DNA from: Monodelphis domestica
Taxonomy: Eukaryota > Chordata > Mammalia > Didelphimorphia > Didelphidae
NCBI RefSeq assembly: GCF_027887165.1
Contig: NC_077227.1
Coordinates: 445,350,895-445,414,894, forward strand
DNA: 64,000 nt
Direction: 5' to 3'
The notes under the pieces were generated by a model. It made no database searches and was not told the origin of the DNA. It worked only from the letters and a program-made list of their open reading frames with translations. How positions within the stretch are numbered: the stretch's first letter is position 1; each line of letters begins with the position of its first letter. Position numbers and translations under genes: made by a program. Positions 33,231-46,100 of this stretch are shown here, one piece after another.

Positions 33231-33990
33231 TAAAAGCCAGGTGACATCCCTCCTCCCTGCCGGGGCAGCGATGCTAGGCTGGCACGTCTGGGGTTCACAT
33301 TCCTTTTCTTCACTCCACCCCACGAAAGCCCGGACCGTGCTAATGTGGCTTCACGGAGGCCTCACCTATCACTGAAGAGTCGGTTTGTGGGGTGCTTGTT
33401 GATCCCCCCTCAAAACAGCAGCCCGCTGGGTCATCACGAATCGCCCCAAAATGATGGCCTCCATTTGCCTCGACAGAATCGCTGAAAATTGTTAGCCTAG
33501 GTGGGCGGGAAGCAGCGCCTCCCTGAACGAAGGGGAAAGCCTGTGTGAGATTTTTCCCTTCACCTCACAGACAACAAGCGAGGCTGTTGTCTGCCACTCT
33601 GGATCAGCAGGAAGTGAGTGTCACACCATGCTTGGCCACAGAATCTGTCTTGTGTGAGTGACTCAATTAAATTCGGAACTCCCGAGCTTTTAGGAATCTC
33701 TATTTTGAGGCATGGCGCTTGTAAAGAGAAGGAAGAGGAAAGGGATGGGATGGAACAAGTGTGAAAAATTCAGTGCACTCGAGTGGCTCTGGCCAACTCT
33801 TCTCTGACCCGTTCCACGGGGCCATCCATAAGCCTAACGGCAGACTGGAAGTCACAAGGCATTTGTTCTAATCCTGTCACAAGCAGGGGTTAGCTGTAGG
33901 ATCTTGTCCATGTAACATGATGAGCTGCATTAGGAGGCAGTGAGTTCTCTCTCACACTGGAGGTCTTCAAATGGTGGCTGCCATCCACTC
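33231..33990. other. Repeat-poor intronic stretch
   Basis: No SINE is recognised, and scattered CpGs occur at 33260-33560 (gccggggcagcgatg, cacgaatcgcccc, gacagaatcgctg). Possibly an extension of the 33060-33230 element. No coding is seen. Confidence 0.4.
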
Positions 33991-34190
33991 TTTTTTTTTT
34001 TTAAACCCTTACCTTCCATCTTGGAATCAATACTGTGTATTGGCTCCAAGGCAGAAGAGTGGTAAGGGCTGGGCAATGGGGGTCAAGTGACTTGCCCAGG
34101 GTCACACAGCTGAGGCGTGTCTGTGGTCACATTTTAACCTAGGACCTCCCATCTCTAGGCCTGACTCTCAATCCACTGAGCCACCCAACT
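33991..34190 (-). mobile_element. A-tailed marsupial SINE
   Basis: Reverse copy beginning with a T run, then aaacccttaccttccatctt, aatcaatactgtgtattggc, caagtgacttgcccagggtc and ctcaatccactgagccaccc. Nearly full length. No clean target-site duplication seen. Confidence 0.88.
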
Positions 34191-37100
34191 GAAATGAGTC
34201 AGGATGACTCATCTCCCATTTGGAAGAAGACAATTTTTAAACTACTTCTTGGAAATCTACTGAGCTTGAGCCAGCATGGGAGAGTTTTATTAGACTGCCA
34301 TTCAAGACAGACAGAGGGAGTACTCCTCTCAGTTTAAGAAAGGTAGGATGGGACACTGAAAAAAGGAATGGATTTGGAGTCCTCAGAATGTGAGTTCAAA
34401 TCTCACCTCTGCCCAGTGTCACCTCGAGCCGGTGATTTAACCTCAGTTTCCACATCTGTACAATGAAGAGGTTTAGACTACATAGTGTCTGAGGTTTCTT
34501 CCAGTTCAAAAGCTACATCTGAATCCTCTCCCTCAGAAGCACACATCCCCGCTTCTAAGTCCAGAATACAGAAGAATGAGCTAGAGAAAGAAGGTCCTCA
34601 GTTGGCCTATCTATTGAGTGGGAAATATCCCATTCAGCTGGTCAGTATCCTCCCCATAAAAACACTAGATAAAATGTTGTTGTGAAAGAAAAAAAAAGTG
34701 GAGCTAAGCCCAAGGGAGCCATGGTTCCCTACTGTGGTGCTTTGGAAATAAGACCCACCAGAGAATATATTATTAAGAGAGAACCAAAGTCTTCTATTAG
34801 AGAACCTACCCCGTAAACACACTCCGATTCACACAGTCACCCAACAAAACAAGGCAACTAATAATAGCTACCCTGGGGGAACTCAGACTCGGGGGAATTA
34901 TACTCTAAAATGCAAATGTCCCCACGTCAGTATGTTTCCTAGCCCATGCCAAGGAACAGAGGAAATAAAGGAAAGATGTTCTGTTACATAGAAGCCTCGT
35001 AAAAGGAGGGCAGGGAATGCAACTGTTATTGTTACAGTCAAATATAACAATGAAGTATTTTTAGAACTGTACAACCAAAGATTCAAACCTCATCTTGCTT
35101 CCTCCCAACCACCATCATTATTTCCATATGACTCTGCATCCTGGGTGAATGTTACATTGTTTTTTCCAAAGAGTAAAAAAGAGATGAATAGTGTATCTGA
35201 TCTTACCCTAGACCGGAGTCCCATCTAGAAATTCTTTCATCTAGAACAACAATAGTATTTTGTGCGAGTGCGTGCATGTGTCTGTGTGTTCTGAGGGTTA
35301 TAGTGTTTGTTTTGCTTTTGCACTGAGGAGGGAGAGGGCAGCCAGGGGCAGAGGACAGCTTGAACCCACGTGGAAGTGAATTTGGAAATGGCAGGTTTGG
35401 GACAGTCCGCTGCAGGGGAAAACTGTACTTCCTTGCAGGGAGGTTTATTTCCCCAATTTGCCCTGGGATAGCGGCACTCTGGGACAATGTCCCAGTCACC
35501 AATCCTAAAAAAAAAGTGACTTTGAACAAGCAGCAGAATGGGCTGTCTCACAAGGTGGTCAATTACCCGCCCATGTAGGTAATCAGGTAGATTACAGGAC
35601 CACTTCTCAGAAAAGTTATAATAGGGAATGCCTAAATAGGTATGGTTTGAAGTAGATGACCTTTGGGGTCTTTCCAACTGAGATTCTGTAATTTTAAAAT
35701 CAATTACATTCGCTCAGCCTCAGCTTTCTGAATTGTCAAATGGACATTAATAATGGCAGCCACTCCCCGCAACTTACATAATAATAACTTAATATTTATA
35801 TAGCACTTAGAGGTTGCAAAGTGCTCTACATGCAACATCTCACTGGAGACCCAAAACTCTAAGGTGGATAGTATTACTCCCATTTTATCACTGAGGAAAC
35901 TGAGGCCCTGAGAAGGCATGATTAGCCTATGATCCCACAGTCAATAATTGTCAAAAACGAGACTTGAACCTAGATCTTCTGGATTTCAAATATCAAACTC
36001 TATGCAGTCCACTATGCTGTGTCTATTTCACAATAGACTTGCTGTGAGAATAAGCTGAATAATAGATGTGAAAGGAAGTTGAAAAGGAAAGTGTGTATCC
36101 ATATGAGGGATTCTTATTTGCAGAGAGCTGCCTGGGCTGCTTTACCACAGAAATTCTGTCATTGAGGACAGACTGCCTTTTGCATAGGCAGAATAAGTGG
36201 CTGCCCACAATAGCAAGAAGAATGGCACTGGGAATTCTCCCCTTCCCCCAAAACATTGCTACCCCCTGGCCGGACATATTAATTTAAGTTCCCACCAGTA
36301 AAGTTGCTCCTTAAGGGTCTTTTAAGTGAATTATAAGCAGTTTGATAGGATTAAGTCAGTCTGTCCTCTGGAAGGGATAACTATACTTTCCTGTGTCTGA
36401 GTATCTGTTTCCCCATTTGTTAAAAAAAAGAGGGAACTGAATTCAATGACTCTTCTTGAAGTCCCTTATAATGTCCTATAAAAACATTGTCAGATTATAA
36501 AAGGAATATATGAGTGGGGATTCGTTTATCTGATTTGGTCTTCAACATCCATTATCAGAGAGAGAGTCAGAAGGCCTGGAAGGAGAAAGGAAAGGTAAGG
36601 GTTATCTGGGACAAGCCAGGTGGGCCCCTCAGTGGGGAACCTCAGAAGGCAGCAGTGGGCAGTTGGAGCAGGGGAAACAGTAAATAGGAGGATACTTAGA
36701 GGAGAAAAGCCAACTTCCCAGTTGTGTTGTGGGTTAGATGTTGCTAAGGGCCGGGGTTGGGGCCTTGGCAAGAATCACTCACTGCCCATCAAGCCTTCCC
36801 CACTCTCTGGGACAGCTATTCAGGAAAAGGCCACTTTCAGCAAATGCAAGGGGAACCAAAGAGTATGCTGGGGCCAACATCTCCCCCTCAATATTTAATG
36901 CGTTCTCTAAACTAGTTATGTCAAACCCGGGCTGTAAGACAAAAAACTAGCCAGGTGACCTCTTCTCTTCACCATTGTGGAAAGCCTGGGCTGGCATCTT
37001 CCCTCGGCCAAAAACAGATGGCTATGCTGGGGTCTAGTTCTTGTCTCTGCTTCTCCATGTGTGAAATGGGCCACAGACTCTTTTTCCCATGCTGTCTCTC

Positions 37101-40100
37101 TCCAATAACCATCCCTACAAATGGCTTTTTCCCAGAGACCTCTTGAGCCATTCTCCAAAATGATTCATAAAAGAAATAAGGCATTCACCTCCAACAACAC
37201 AAATGGACAAAACTGTGACCCACAAAGAGAGAGGGAGGTACCTGTCACTAAACTCACGAATCCAAGCTAGCAGATAGAAGGGTATCGAAGGGCTTTATTT
37301 CTCTCTTGAATTTGCAGGCTTCCAATTATACTGTGAATACAATTCAATTCAATAAGCAATTAAGAGTATATAGCATACTCTACAAGGGTTAGATATATAA
37401 GAATGAGAAACAACAGATTCTCTGCCTTCAAGGATTTTATAGTCTAATAAAGGGGTAAACAAGATGTCTCCAAAAAGAAAAAGACAAGGTGGAGTGTGGC
37501 AATGACAAAGGACAGATCCAGACAAAGAGCTCCAGGACGATTTGAGGCAGGAATGCTTTTCAGCTGACAGAATCATGTACGAGGGAGTACCAGATCTGAG
37601 CATTAAAGGAAAAGAAGAGTTTAGACTAGTAGAGGAGAAGGGATTGTATTCCCATCAGGACTGGCAGAGGGTGAGGACCATGAAATCAGGATGAGAATGG
37701 AAATAACTAGTAGACTAATTTGAGGCAACTCAGTGAAAATTTAATGGGATACTGGAGAGAATGTTGAATTGGGAGTCAGGATAACAGGAAATGGAATCCT
37801 GCCTGGACAAGTCATTTAACCTCTCTGCCTCTGTTTACTCATCTGTACAATGAGAATTATTACAGCATCTACTCAATGATAAGGGATCTTGAATAACATA
37901 CTTCTGTTATTCAAATTGAGTGTAGATATACTTCTCACTTCAAAATATCCTTTTTCTTTTTCTACAAATCTAGAAGACTCAGAACAGAAAATAAAACCTC
38001 TTCTTTGGAAAATGATCCCTTATCATTGAAGCATCCATAGATGTTGCCTTCTTCTATGATTTCTACACATACAAACCTGTGCACATACTACTACAGTGGG
38101 CCATGCTCAGACATGAAGCCTGGGACCCAAATATTCAAATACTGAATTTGTTTTTCCTGATCCTTTGAGATACTCCCCAGGGTATATGAAATTTCATTCT
38201 GACTTCTGAAATTGCTTCCAGACCCTTTTTGGCCTTTGATTATAGAAATCTAGGACTGCACTTCCAGGTTTTTCTTCAATTCAAAAGGCACTTTGCAAAT
38301 TCCTACTATGTGCAAAGGCCATAAAAGACACTGAGTTATCAAAAATATTTCTTTTGGAGAAGGTCCTCACAGTGAGGACCATAAGAAGCAGTTCATTCCT
38401 CAAAATTGGGCAGCAGACCTGTCCACAATAGAAATCAAACCTTTAGTCAGCCAAGGCCAATGGAAGCTGGAACAACCATGTGCCTACAGTTCCATTCCTT
38501 ATGTATCCTTTACTAAGGCACAGTAGGAGAATCCTAGAATCATACAGTATAGCCTCAAAGCTGGAAGAGATCGTGAATATATTATTATTTCATCCAAGTG
38601 AGAGGGGCTGGCTAAAATATGATAGTTTTCAGGGCTGAAAGAAAACAGTCTCAGCCCAGGAAGAGGTTCTAGGATTGCAGAATTCAAAGCAAGAAGGGAA
38701 TCTTTGAAATCATTTTAGTGTATGTACCACACTCCTTTATTTAGCAGATGAGGAAAATGAAGCCCAAGGAAGAGAAATAACTTGCCTAAGGTCACATAAT
38801 TGGTCCGTAAGAAAGATCCTTTGTGGGGAAGGAGGGAGGCATGAAATCAACCCAGAAATACTTTTTAAAATGCAAAATCCAGGGCTCTTTCTACTGTATC
38901 ACACATCCTCTTTTCCTAATGCCTGGCCAGAGTCAATCCCATGCCTACCCTACCGTCCCATATAAAACATATGCTGATTAGTTGCCAACTCCTAGCTTTG
39001 ACTTTTTCCTTTACCACTATCTTGTTCTCAAATAATTTTCAAGAAGGAGGGGTTTTGACTGTAGCCATGGCCACAATTAATGATTTCTGGCAGTTTCTTT
39101 CCACCAAAGAAAAGAATGCAAGATACATAAACAGGCAAGGACTTTGGTAGCCTCAGTTTCCCCATCTCTAAGATGTGGAGATTGGTGAAGATGAACTAAT
39201 AATCAATCACATGCAAGTCCTGTCTGTCCCCTGAAATCAAATAAACAAGCTGGGCTAGTATATTGACTCCTTAAGCAAAGATTCCATATGAGTTGCAAAT
39301 AAAAAAGAATAATTAGACAATCTACAAGCATTTTTAAAAGTATCTTCTATATGCCAAGCATTGTGCCAGGCATGGAAGATAGAAAGACAAAACAAAAATA
39401 GCCCATGCCTTCAAGGAGCTTCTGTTCTAGCTGGGGAAAAAACTAGACGATATGCAATATGAACAAAATACAAGATAAACTTTGGTTGGAGAAAAGACTA
39501 GCAACTGGCATGGGGGAATGGGAAAGGAGTTTTCTATGAAGAGATGAATGAAAACAGTTTTGAGGAAAACAAGGGGTTGATTCTAAGAAGTGGAGTCTAG
39601 GAGTCAGTATCATCTAGGCATGGGATACAGATAACACAAAGACACAAATGCTGTATGAGAGATACAGCAAGAATCGTGCTGGTTTCTGACAAAGAGTTTG
39701 CTCAGATAACACTCCAAAAGAATAGGATTGGGGAATTGAAGTAAGTAGAGGGGGAGATTAGGGAAGAATGAAGAAATTTGGGAATAGATGTATACCATTT
39801 GCCAAGGACTTTCTTAACTTTTCTCCAAAACTAGGAGCAGAGAGAAGGTGAGAGGATCTCACTTCCCAACTCAAAAACATTTTCTGTGTTTTCTTTCAAA
39901 GTCCTCAAAATATTCTCGTTTTGGGAAAAATGAGAAATACAAGTAATGCACATTTCATTTCTAAGTCTTCAATCTGATCAAATGACTATAGGTGTAAAAG
40001 GATGCTAAAAACAAATGCTGTTTCATTTACATTTACCTTCAAACTTTTTTTAAAAAATACGAATGGAAGGAGAGTTGTTTCCCTACTCTGGCTTCAAAAA

Positions 40101-40254
40101 ATCTGCTGCCTGAGCAGGAAGTCTAGGCTCGCACACTATTAGCAGGTCATGCTCCCCCTTAGTCAAACACAGCATGATCTTTCCTTCCCCCACAAATGGT
40201 TTCCACAGTCCACACAGAGTGGGATCCCACCCCCTCAAAGTGCCCCCAAATTAT
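34191..40254. repeat. Last-intron segment: repeats and unassigned sequence
   Basis: MIR copies at 34335-34505 (+), 35780-35960 (-, ttttatcactgaggaaactg), 37750-37870 (+) and 38670-38830 (-). L2-like pieces at about 37330-37450 and 39325-39500 (gccaagcattgtgccaggca). From 34500 to 35690 and from 36080 to 37300 no repeat family and no convincing coding. AT-rich sequence at 39230-39330 (gcaaataaaaaagaataatt) is possibly conserved. Confidence 0.55.
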
Positions 40255-40410
40255 GGGAAGAGAAGTCCTGAAGACGGAAGACGTACTTAATTTGCTGTGA
40301 TGAATTGTGTGCATGCTCCAATGACCAAAACTGCAGCTGAGACCTATTATATTTAATGATCAAGACGTTCCTTGTGAAAACACTCAGGCACACGTGTCAT
40401 CATCACTCTG
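40255..40410. promoter_or_regulatory. Candidate conserved intronic element
   Basis: Repeat-free: ggaagacgtacttaatttgc, gatgaattgtgtgcatgctc, caatgaccaaaactgcagct, tatttaatgatcaagacgtt and cacacgtgtcatcatcac. Dense in homeobox-like, E-box and ACGT words compared with its flanks. Confidence 0.4.
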
Positions 40411-41099
40411 TCTGGACAGGGAGCCCAGCCTGGCTTGGGGGAGCAAGCCAGAGAAGAGCCATTTCATGAGCCTCCAAAAGGTTAGAGAAAAGAAGGGAGA
40501 CACTGACCACTGTCCCGGAACCCAGTCCCACGGAGAAGGGCTTTGCTACAGGCTGCCTTAAGTGAATCTCTGTCCCTTCAGAGGCCTGGCTCTGGGCCAT
40601 TAAGCATCTTAAAGGAGATCTTTGGCATTCTATTGGTACCAGTGGCTAAGCAGTCCTGGTCACGTAGGTAGAGCTGTGGAGAAGAGAGCTCATAGCAAGC
40701 TGAGGCTGGCTGGAGAGAGGCGGGCAGTGGGGGAAGGGGCCGTGTCTGCAGCTGGAGAATGAGGACATGGGCAAGTGTTCACTGTCCACTGTGGAGGGGC
40801 AGTGGTGGGGAGAATTCAAAACAGCAGATAACCTTAAATCATTGACTTGGCAGTTAGAGGAACATGATGCCTCCTGCAGAGAAGGCATGTGCCTGTGATG
40901 TGCCTCTAAGGCTAATTTCCATTTGGGGGAAAATTGGTAGAAGTGATTGATTATATGTTTTCTTGCCATGTGAGCAGGATCTGTCCCTCCAACTGTCCCT
41001 GATCTGTGACACTCATCCAAAAGAGAACTCTATTCCTTCCTACCTCTCTCTGCTGATAGTCCCTTCCCAGCTCCACATCTCTTCAAGAATGCTTCCTGG

Positions 41100-41258
41100 A
41101 CAATGGAGAGAGCACCAGACCTGGAGTCAGGAGGACTTGGCATCAGATCTGGCCATAGACAGTGACCCTGGGCAAGTCACTTAATCCCAACTGCCTAGGC
41201 CTTGCTGCTCTTATGTCTTAGAATTAACATTGACAGACAATAAGGGATTAAAAAAAGA
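41100..41258 (+). mobile_element. A-tailed marsupial SINE with target-site duplication
   Basis: gagcaccagacctggagtca, gtgaccctgggcaagtcact, and a short tail ggattaaaaaaag. Flanked by gaatgcttcctgg (41087-41099) and gaatccttcctgg (41259-41271), 13 bp with one change. Confidence 0.85.
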
Positions 41259-41271
41259 GAATCCTTCCTGG

Positions 41272-41911
41272 TTTCCCATATATTATGTGCATACCCTTAC
41301 CCAATGGACCCTTGGCCCACATATAGGCCTCTGGAATTAATATTCAGTTCAGCATGTTAAGTGCCTGCTGTGTGTAAGTCCCGTTGCTGGGTGCTGGGCT
41401 CACAAAGTTAAGATATAATACAAGCCCCTACTCAAAGGGTTCAGCATCGAATGGGGGAAAGAAATCTAGTCAAGAAATGGATGCAAATAACTATAAAATA
41501 AGTGTGAAGACAATGCTTAAATTAACTTCTAAGAGAAATCTGATAGAGAAATCCTTTTAGATTTTTTTGTGGTGGTTGTCAATGTTGGATGGGGGGGGGG
41601 GGGTGTGCTGGACATTACAGTGTCAGCTAAATATTCATTCAATCTGATCCAACAATAAAAAAAGGAAATATTTACTAAATATTGCCTATGTCAAAGTACT
41701 TTGCTAAGCCCTGGGGCTAGGAAGAAAGAACCCAAATTGTCCCTCTCTAAAAAGAGTTGACATTCCTCCAAATAGAAAAGGAGAGGAAGAAACCCAAGCT
41801 GGTCCATGTTATTCATTCTATGGTTTTTGTAAGTATTATATGGGGGGGGGGGGGGGGAATGTAAGCAACTTTTTAAGAAAGTTGACACACAGCAAACATC
41901 TAAGAGTGCTT
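41272..41911. repeat. L2-like fragments and poly-G runs
   Basis: L2-like at 41335-41470 (gttaagtgcctgctgtgtgt) and 41640-41775 (aaatatttactaaatattgc, gctaagccctggggctagg). G homopolymers at 41591-41603 (13 G) and 41842-41857 (16 G). Confidence 0.68.
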
Positions 41912-42135
41912 AAAATTTTTTTTCATTTATTTTTTACCTTTACCTTTACCTTCCACCTTAGAATCAATTCTGTATATTGGTACCAAGGCAAAAGAGTGGA
42001 AAAGGCTAGGCAATAGGGGTTAAGTGACCTACCCAGGGTCACACAGTTAGGCAATGTCTGAGGCCATATTTGAACCCAGAATACCTCTGGTCTCTAGGGT
42101 TGGTTCTCAATTCACTGATCCACCTAGCTGCCCCC
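41912..42135 (-). mobile_element. Full-length A-tailed marsupial SINE with target-site duplication
   Basis: From a T-rich start through taccttccaccttagaatca, ggggttaagtgacctaccca and ctgaggccatatttgaaccc to cctagctgcccc. A perfect 10-bp duplication, aagagtgctt, lies at 41902-41911 and 42136-42145. Confidence 0.9.
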
Positions 42136-42589
42136 AAGAGTGCTTTTTCATTGACTGACCAGGTCTATGTCTGCTTATTTCCATTTGATTAGGGTCCACC
42201 ACAAGGCTTGGGGGGTGGGGGGTGGTATAGTAATTTTCCCCAACAGAACGGGAGCTCCTTCATGGCGAGGTCTGTGTCTTATTTTCCCTTCCACCCTCCC
42301 TACTCCACACTGCAGTCAGTATAGTGAGTACTCCGCGGACGGTGTTGACTGATGGGAATGATGCCACTCTGTATCTGAGCTATTGCACGAATCCCTGAGG
42401 CACCCCCTCCGACACTAGCACACTGATCACATGTCTGGATTTTGTAAAAACTTCAAAAGAGGGAAGGGAGGGTCTGTGTTAATTATTGACACAACAAAAT
42501 TAATTTTCCATCTATCTCTCTTCCGCTCCCCCCTCTGAGGCACCTCCCCCGCCACCTCTCCTGTGAGCTCTGATGCAATGTTACTGACT

Positions 42590-42720
42590 GGCACTCCCGA
42601 AATGCCAACTTGCATTTCTCATCATTAATTTCTTTCTAAATGTCATTAGTAATTGTTATTGCCAGACCAAAGAGTGCAATCTGGGCCTTCATAAAGAAAA
42701 CGTAGCTCATTTCTTTTCCG
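42590..42720. promoter_or_regulatory. Candidate conserved intronic element
   Basis: AT-rich block: ctcatcattaatttctttct, aatgtcattagtaattgtta, and gccagaccaaagagtgcaat. Similar repeat-poor sequence with CpGs extends to about 43200 (acattaatggctagg, ccaccggaggagccgtct). Confidence 0.42.
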
Positions 42721-43199
42721 GTCTTAGCACCTCTTGGCCAGGCTGGGCGACCAAATTCTGGCACAGTCTGGGGGGCTCCATTTCCAACCAGTTAGAAAGA
42801 CGGATTGTTATATCCAGAGGCAAAACATGCCTCATTTTTAACATTAATGGCTAGGAACAGGCCATTCCTCCACCGGAGGAGCCGTCTGTGAGCGCATCCT
42901 TCAGGACAGCCGACCGGGGAAGTTTCAGAGGTGAGGCCCGGGCTGGCAGTTGCTGGCCTGACACACGATCCATGTGGCCAATGAGAAAGACGCTTCCTTG
43001 GGAAGCATTTGGTTTCTGTGTCCAAACTCGGCATTTTCCTGGCAGGGATTCTGTTGCTATGAGCGTTCAAGGGCAGGAGTGCTGGAGGGGTTTGCCACCT
43101 TGATAATGGAGACTCTCCCATTCAAGACCTCTCGTAATGGAAAGCCATCAAGGGCAACCCCAAAAGGGGGCCGGTTGTGATCTCTGGAGACAGAAAATG

Positions 43200-46100
43200 A
43201 TCCTGGGTGGGTAGAGGCCCCAGGAGATGTCGCTGACAACTTCACAGAAATGGTTTTTTGGTTGCTGTTTTGTTTTGTTTGGGGGTGGGAGGGACAGGGA
43301 AGCTGGAGGGGGGAGAAGCAACGTTTAATGAGTGGGGTTCTTTCTTTTCCTCTGGCTCCCCACCTTGCTATCACAAATCTCTTTCCTACTTGAACAGTCT
43401 TGAGGTGGAACAGTCTTTCCTCCTGACTGACCCCTACTTCTGCCTCTTCCTTCTCACTAAACTGAAGGCATTTGGTCCCAGGGGCAGGCAGCAACCATTT
43501 GGATGTTGCAGGCAAGAAGCAGCTTCCAGTGAACACAATGGCTGCACAGACATTGTGTCTTGGCTGCTTCTACATACGCCCATCTGTCGGGATGGCATGG
43601 TGCCGCCTCCAAAGTTGGTTGGACCCTTGCCCCGGGGCATAAATGACAGGCAACAATGGGCAGAGACAGGCAGCCTGAGGACCCTGTTCCAAGCGCCATC
43701 TCTGCCCTCGGCAGAGCCCTCTGGGTGCATCAAGTCCCTGACCCAGCACTGCCATCCGTGTGTCCTCTCAGTGCACCATGTAGACCGATGTGTCAGGGCA
43801 CACTAAGGACTCAGCCACTGAGTTTCACCTGAATTCCCTCGCCACTTTCCCTTTCTCTTTCTCTTTTCTTTCTGCTCTTCTCCTCTCTCCATTTTGACGG
43901 TGAGTGAGCTATTCGAGCTCCTGTAAAGCTACGGCGACACACTGTGAGACAGCGTGAGTCGTGGAACAGTAGAGACTATAGCCAAGGCCAACTAGAGCAG
44001 AGAAGCTGCCGGCCTCCATGCTGGCTGCCAAGGGTGGCATCCAACCCAGGCAGGAGAGCCCCCTCCTCACTCCCACCACCTCCTGAATCTTTGCCTTGGG
44101 CAAAGGCATCAAAGGTGAGGCGGCTCGCTCTCTCCCGTTCGTCAGGCCCTGCCTGTCCACCCATGGTTACATCACAGCCACTTTAAACCTTTAAAGGACT
44201 GTAAGAGGACACCATTTCCACCCCTCTGCCTCTGCATTCCAGGGTTCTGTGGCAAGGAACTGCCAAACAGCAGATCTGGAAAGCATCTGAAAACATCTCT
44301 CCTTACAGGTCGGGAAACAAAGTTCCAGAGGAATGTCACAGGAGAAAAGATTTACTTCAGATAACCAATCAAATCAGTGGCAGAGCCAGAATGAGAATCC
44401 ACATCCCCCCATTCCCAGGGTAAGAAGAAGATAGTGATGTGACATTTTTAAAACTTTGGAAATGGGAGCACCAAGGTAGCACTCCGGATAGAGCACCAGG
44501 GCCACAGTCGAGAGGACCTAGGTTCAAAGCTGGCCTTAGCTACTTCCTAGCTGGGTGATCCCAGACAAGCTACTAAACTCAGTTGTGCCTTGCCCTTCTA
44601 TCTCAAGAACTATTACTATGATGGAAAGTAAGAATAAAAAAAAAACAACCCTGGGAATGGCGTTATTTCATTAACTCCAGAAATTTCATGACCATCCAAT
44701 AGTTCTTAATAACTAATGACTCCAGACAGTGGTTTGTTTTTTGGGGAAAATTACAAGGAGAGAGTAACTACTCACCATGTTCATGACATACATGGAGAAT
44801 AGTATATACATGCTAAAGTGGAAAGATCATTGGAATGGAACCCAGAAGAGACCAGAGTTCTAGTCCTACCTCTGATACTGAATCTCTCTGAGAATCATTC
44901 TTTTCCACCAAAGCTCAGCAGCAATAGCATCACTGTAACCTAGGAGGGACAGAGATACCCATCTAGGATCCAAGTAGGGCTCAGAACCCCAGATCCAGGA
45001 GAAATACTAGCAGAAACTGAAAAAGGAGACTTCTGAAGTCTTTGAGTACTCCAGGTTCAAATCAAATTCAGGTTTGTGTCCTCATGACCATTGTCTCTTC
45101 ATATAGGGGGCCAGAATGACAAACCCAAGCGAAGGTTTCCTAGCCAAACCCTCATCAAGGACTCAGCCTCGCTCCCAACACATACCACAAGACCAAGCCT
45201 AGTCTCCATCCTTCACCAAGAAGAAACTGCCTTCAGGTCTGTGAGGAACCTGAGGAACAGAACTTTCTGTAAAAGAAACGGTGAAGTAGAGAAAGAAACC
45301 TGATACTTACAGAATGCTCAGCCAAAGAGTAAAATGCTAAGTATGTGCCTAGAGCACTTTTAATTTTTAATTATTATTAGTTATAATTATCTGACTGTGT
45401 TTGACTGAAGCCCAGAAATGCAGTGGGAGAAAAATGGTATTTTCCACTGAATTTATCAGTTTTACAAGGGGGCAAGTGGGTTTTTACAAATGAGTTCAAC
45501 ATACCTTCAATTTCATGCTTTTCTGTCTTTCCTTCCTCCTTCCATCTTCTCCCACCCCTACTTTCCAATGCTTCACTTGACTCTCCTTCCCTCCTTTCCT
45601 TTCCAAAGTGGCCTCATCTTTCTGATTCCCCAGCTGCTTCAACTCTCTCCTTCAGGGAGGGGACAGCTGCTGGGTGGGATTGGAGCCTCATGCCAGGAAA
45701 TCCAGCTAATGGCTGAGACACAAAGAGGATTCTCTTTGGAGAGAAACACTCCATTGGCACAGGCAGCAGAACGATCCCCCTGAATTACATCTTGTGTGTA
45801 AATTCAGGCGGAGGGAGGGGGGAAAGGAGAAGGAAGGGCAGGGTTTATGGGATGCTTCCAGAGTCTAATAGTCCCCCTGAGGAGTAAGTTCTAAACCAAG
45901 CTTGTAGAAGAAGAAACAACTCAAGTTAGGGAAATGTTTTTGCCACTGCACTGTCTCGGGGTGAGGCAGATGCTGAACTTGGGAGAGGGGAGACTACCCT
46001 CATGTATGGAAAGAGGCAGAGGGCAGATTCTTTGTGTACTCGGGGATCCCCATTCTCCCAGGAGGGCCAATTTGGGAAGGACACAGGAAAAGAAAAGCAC

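Noticed and set aside
43258-43806. 182-codon plus-strand open frame, with overlapping minus-strand frames
   Set aside because: No recognisable domain, no splice or start context, several competing frames on both strands. Could only be revived by transcript evidence.
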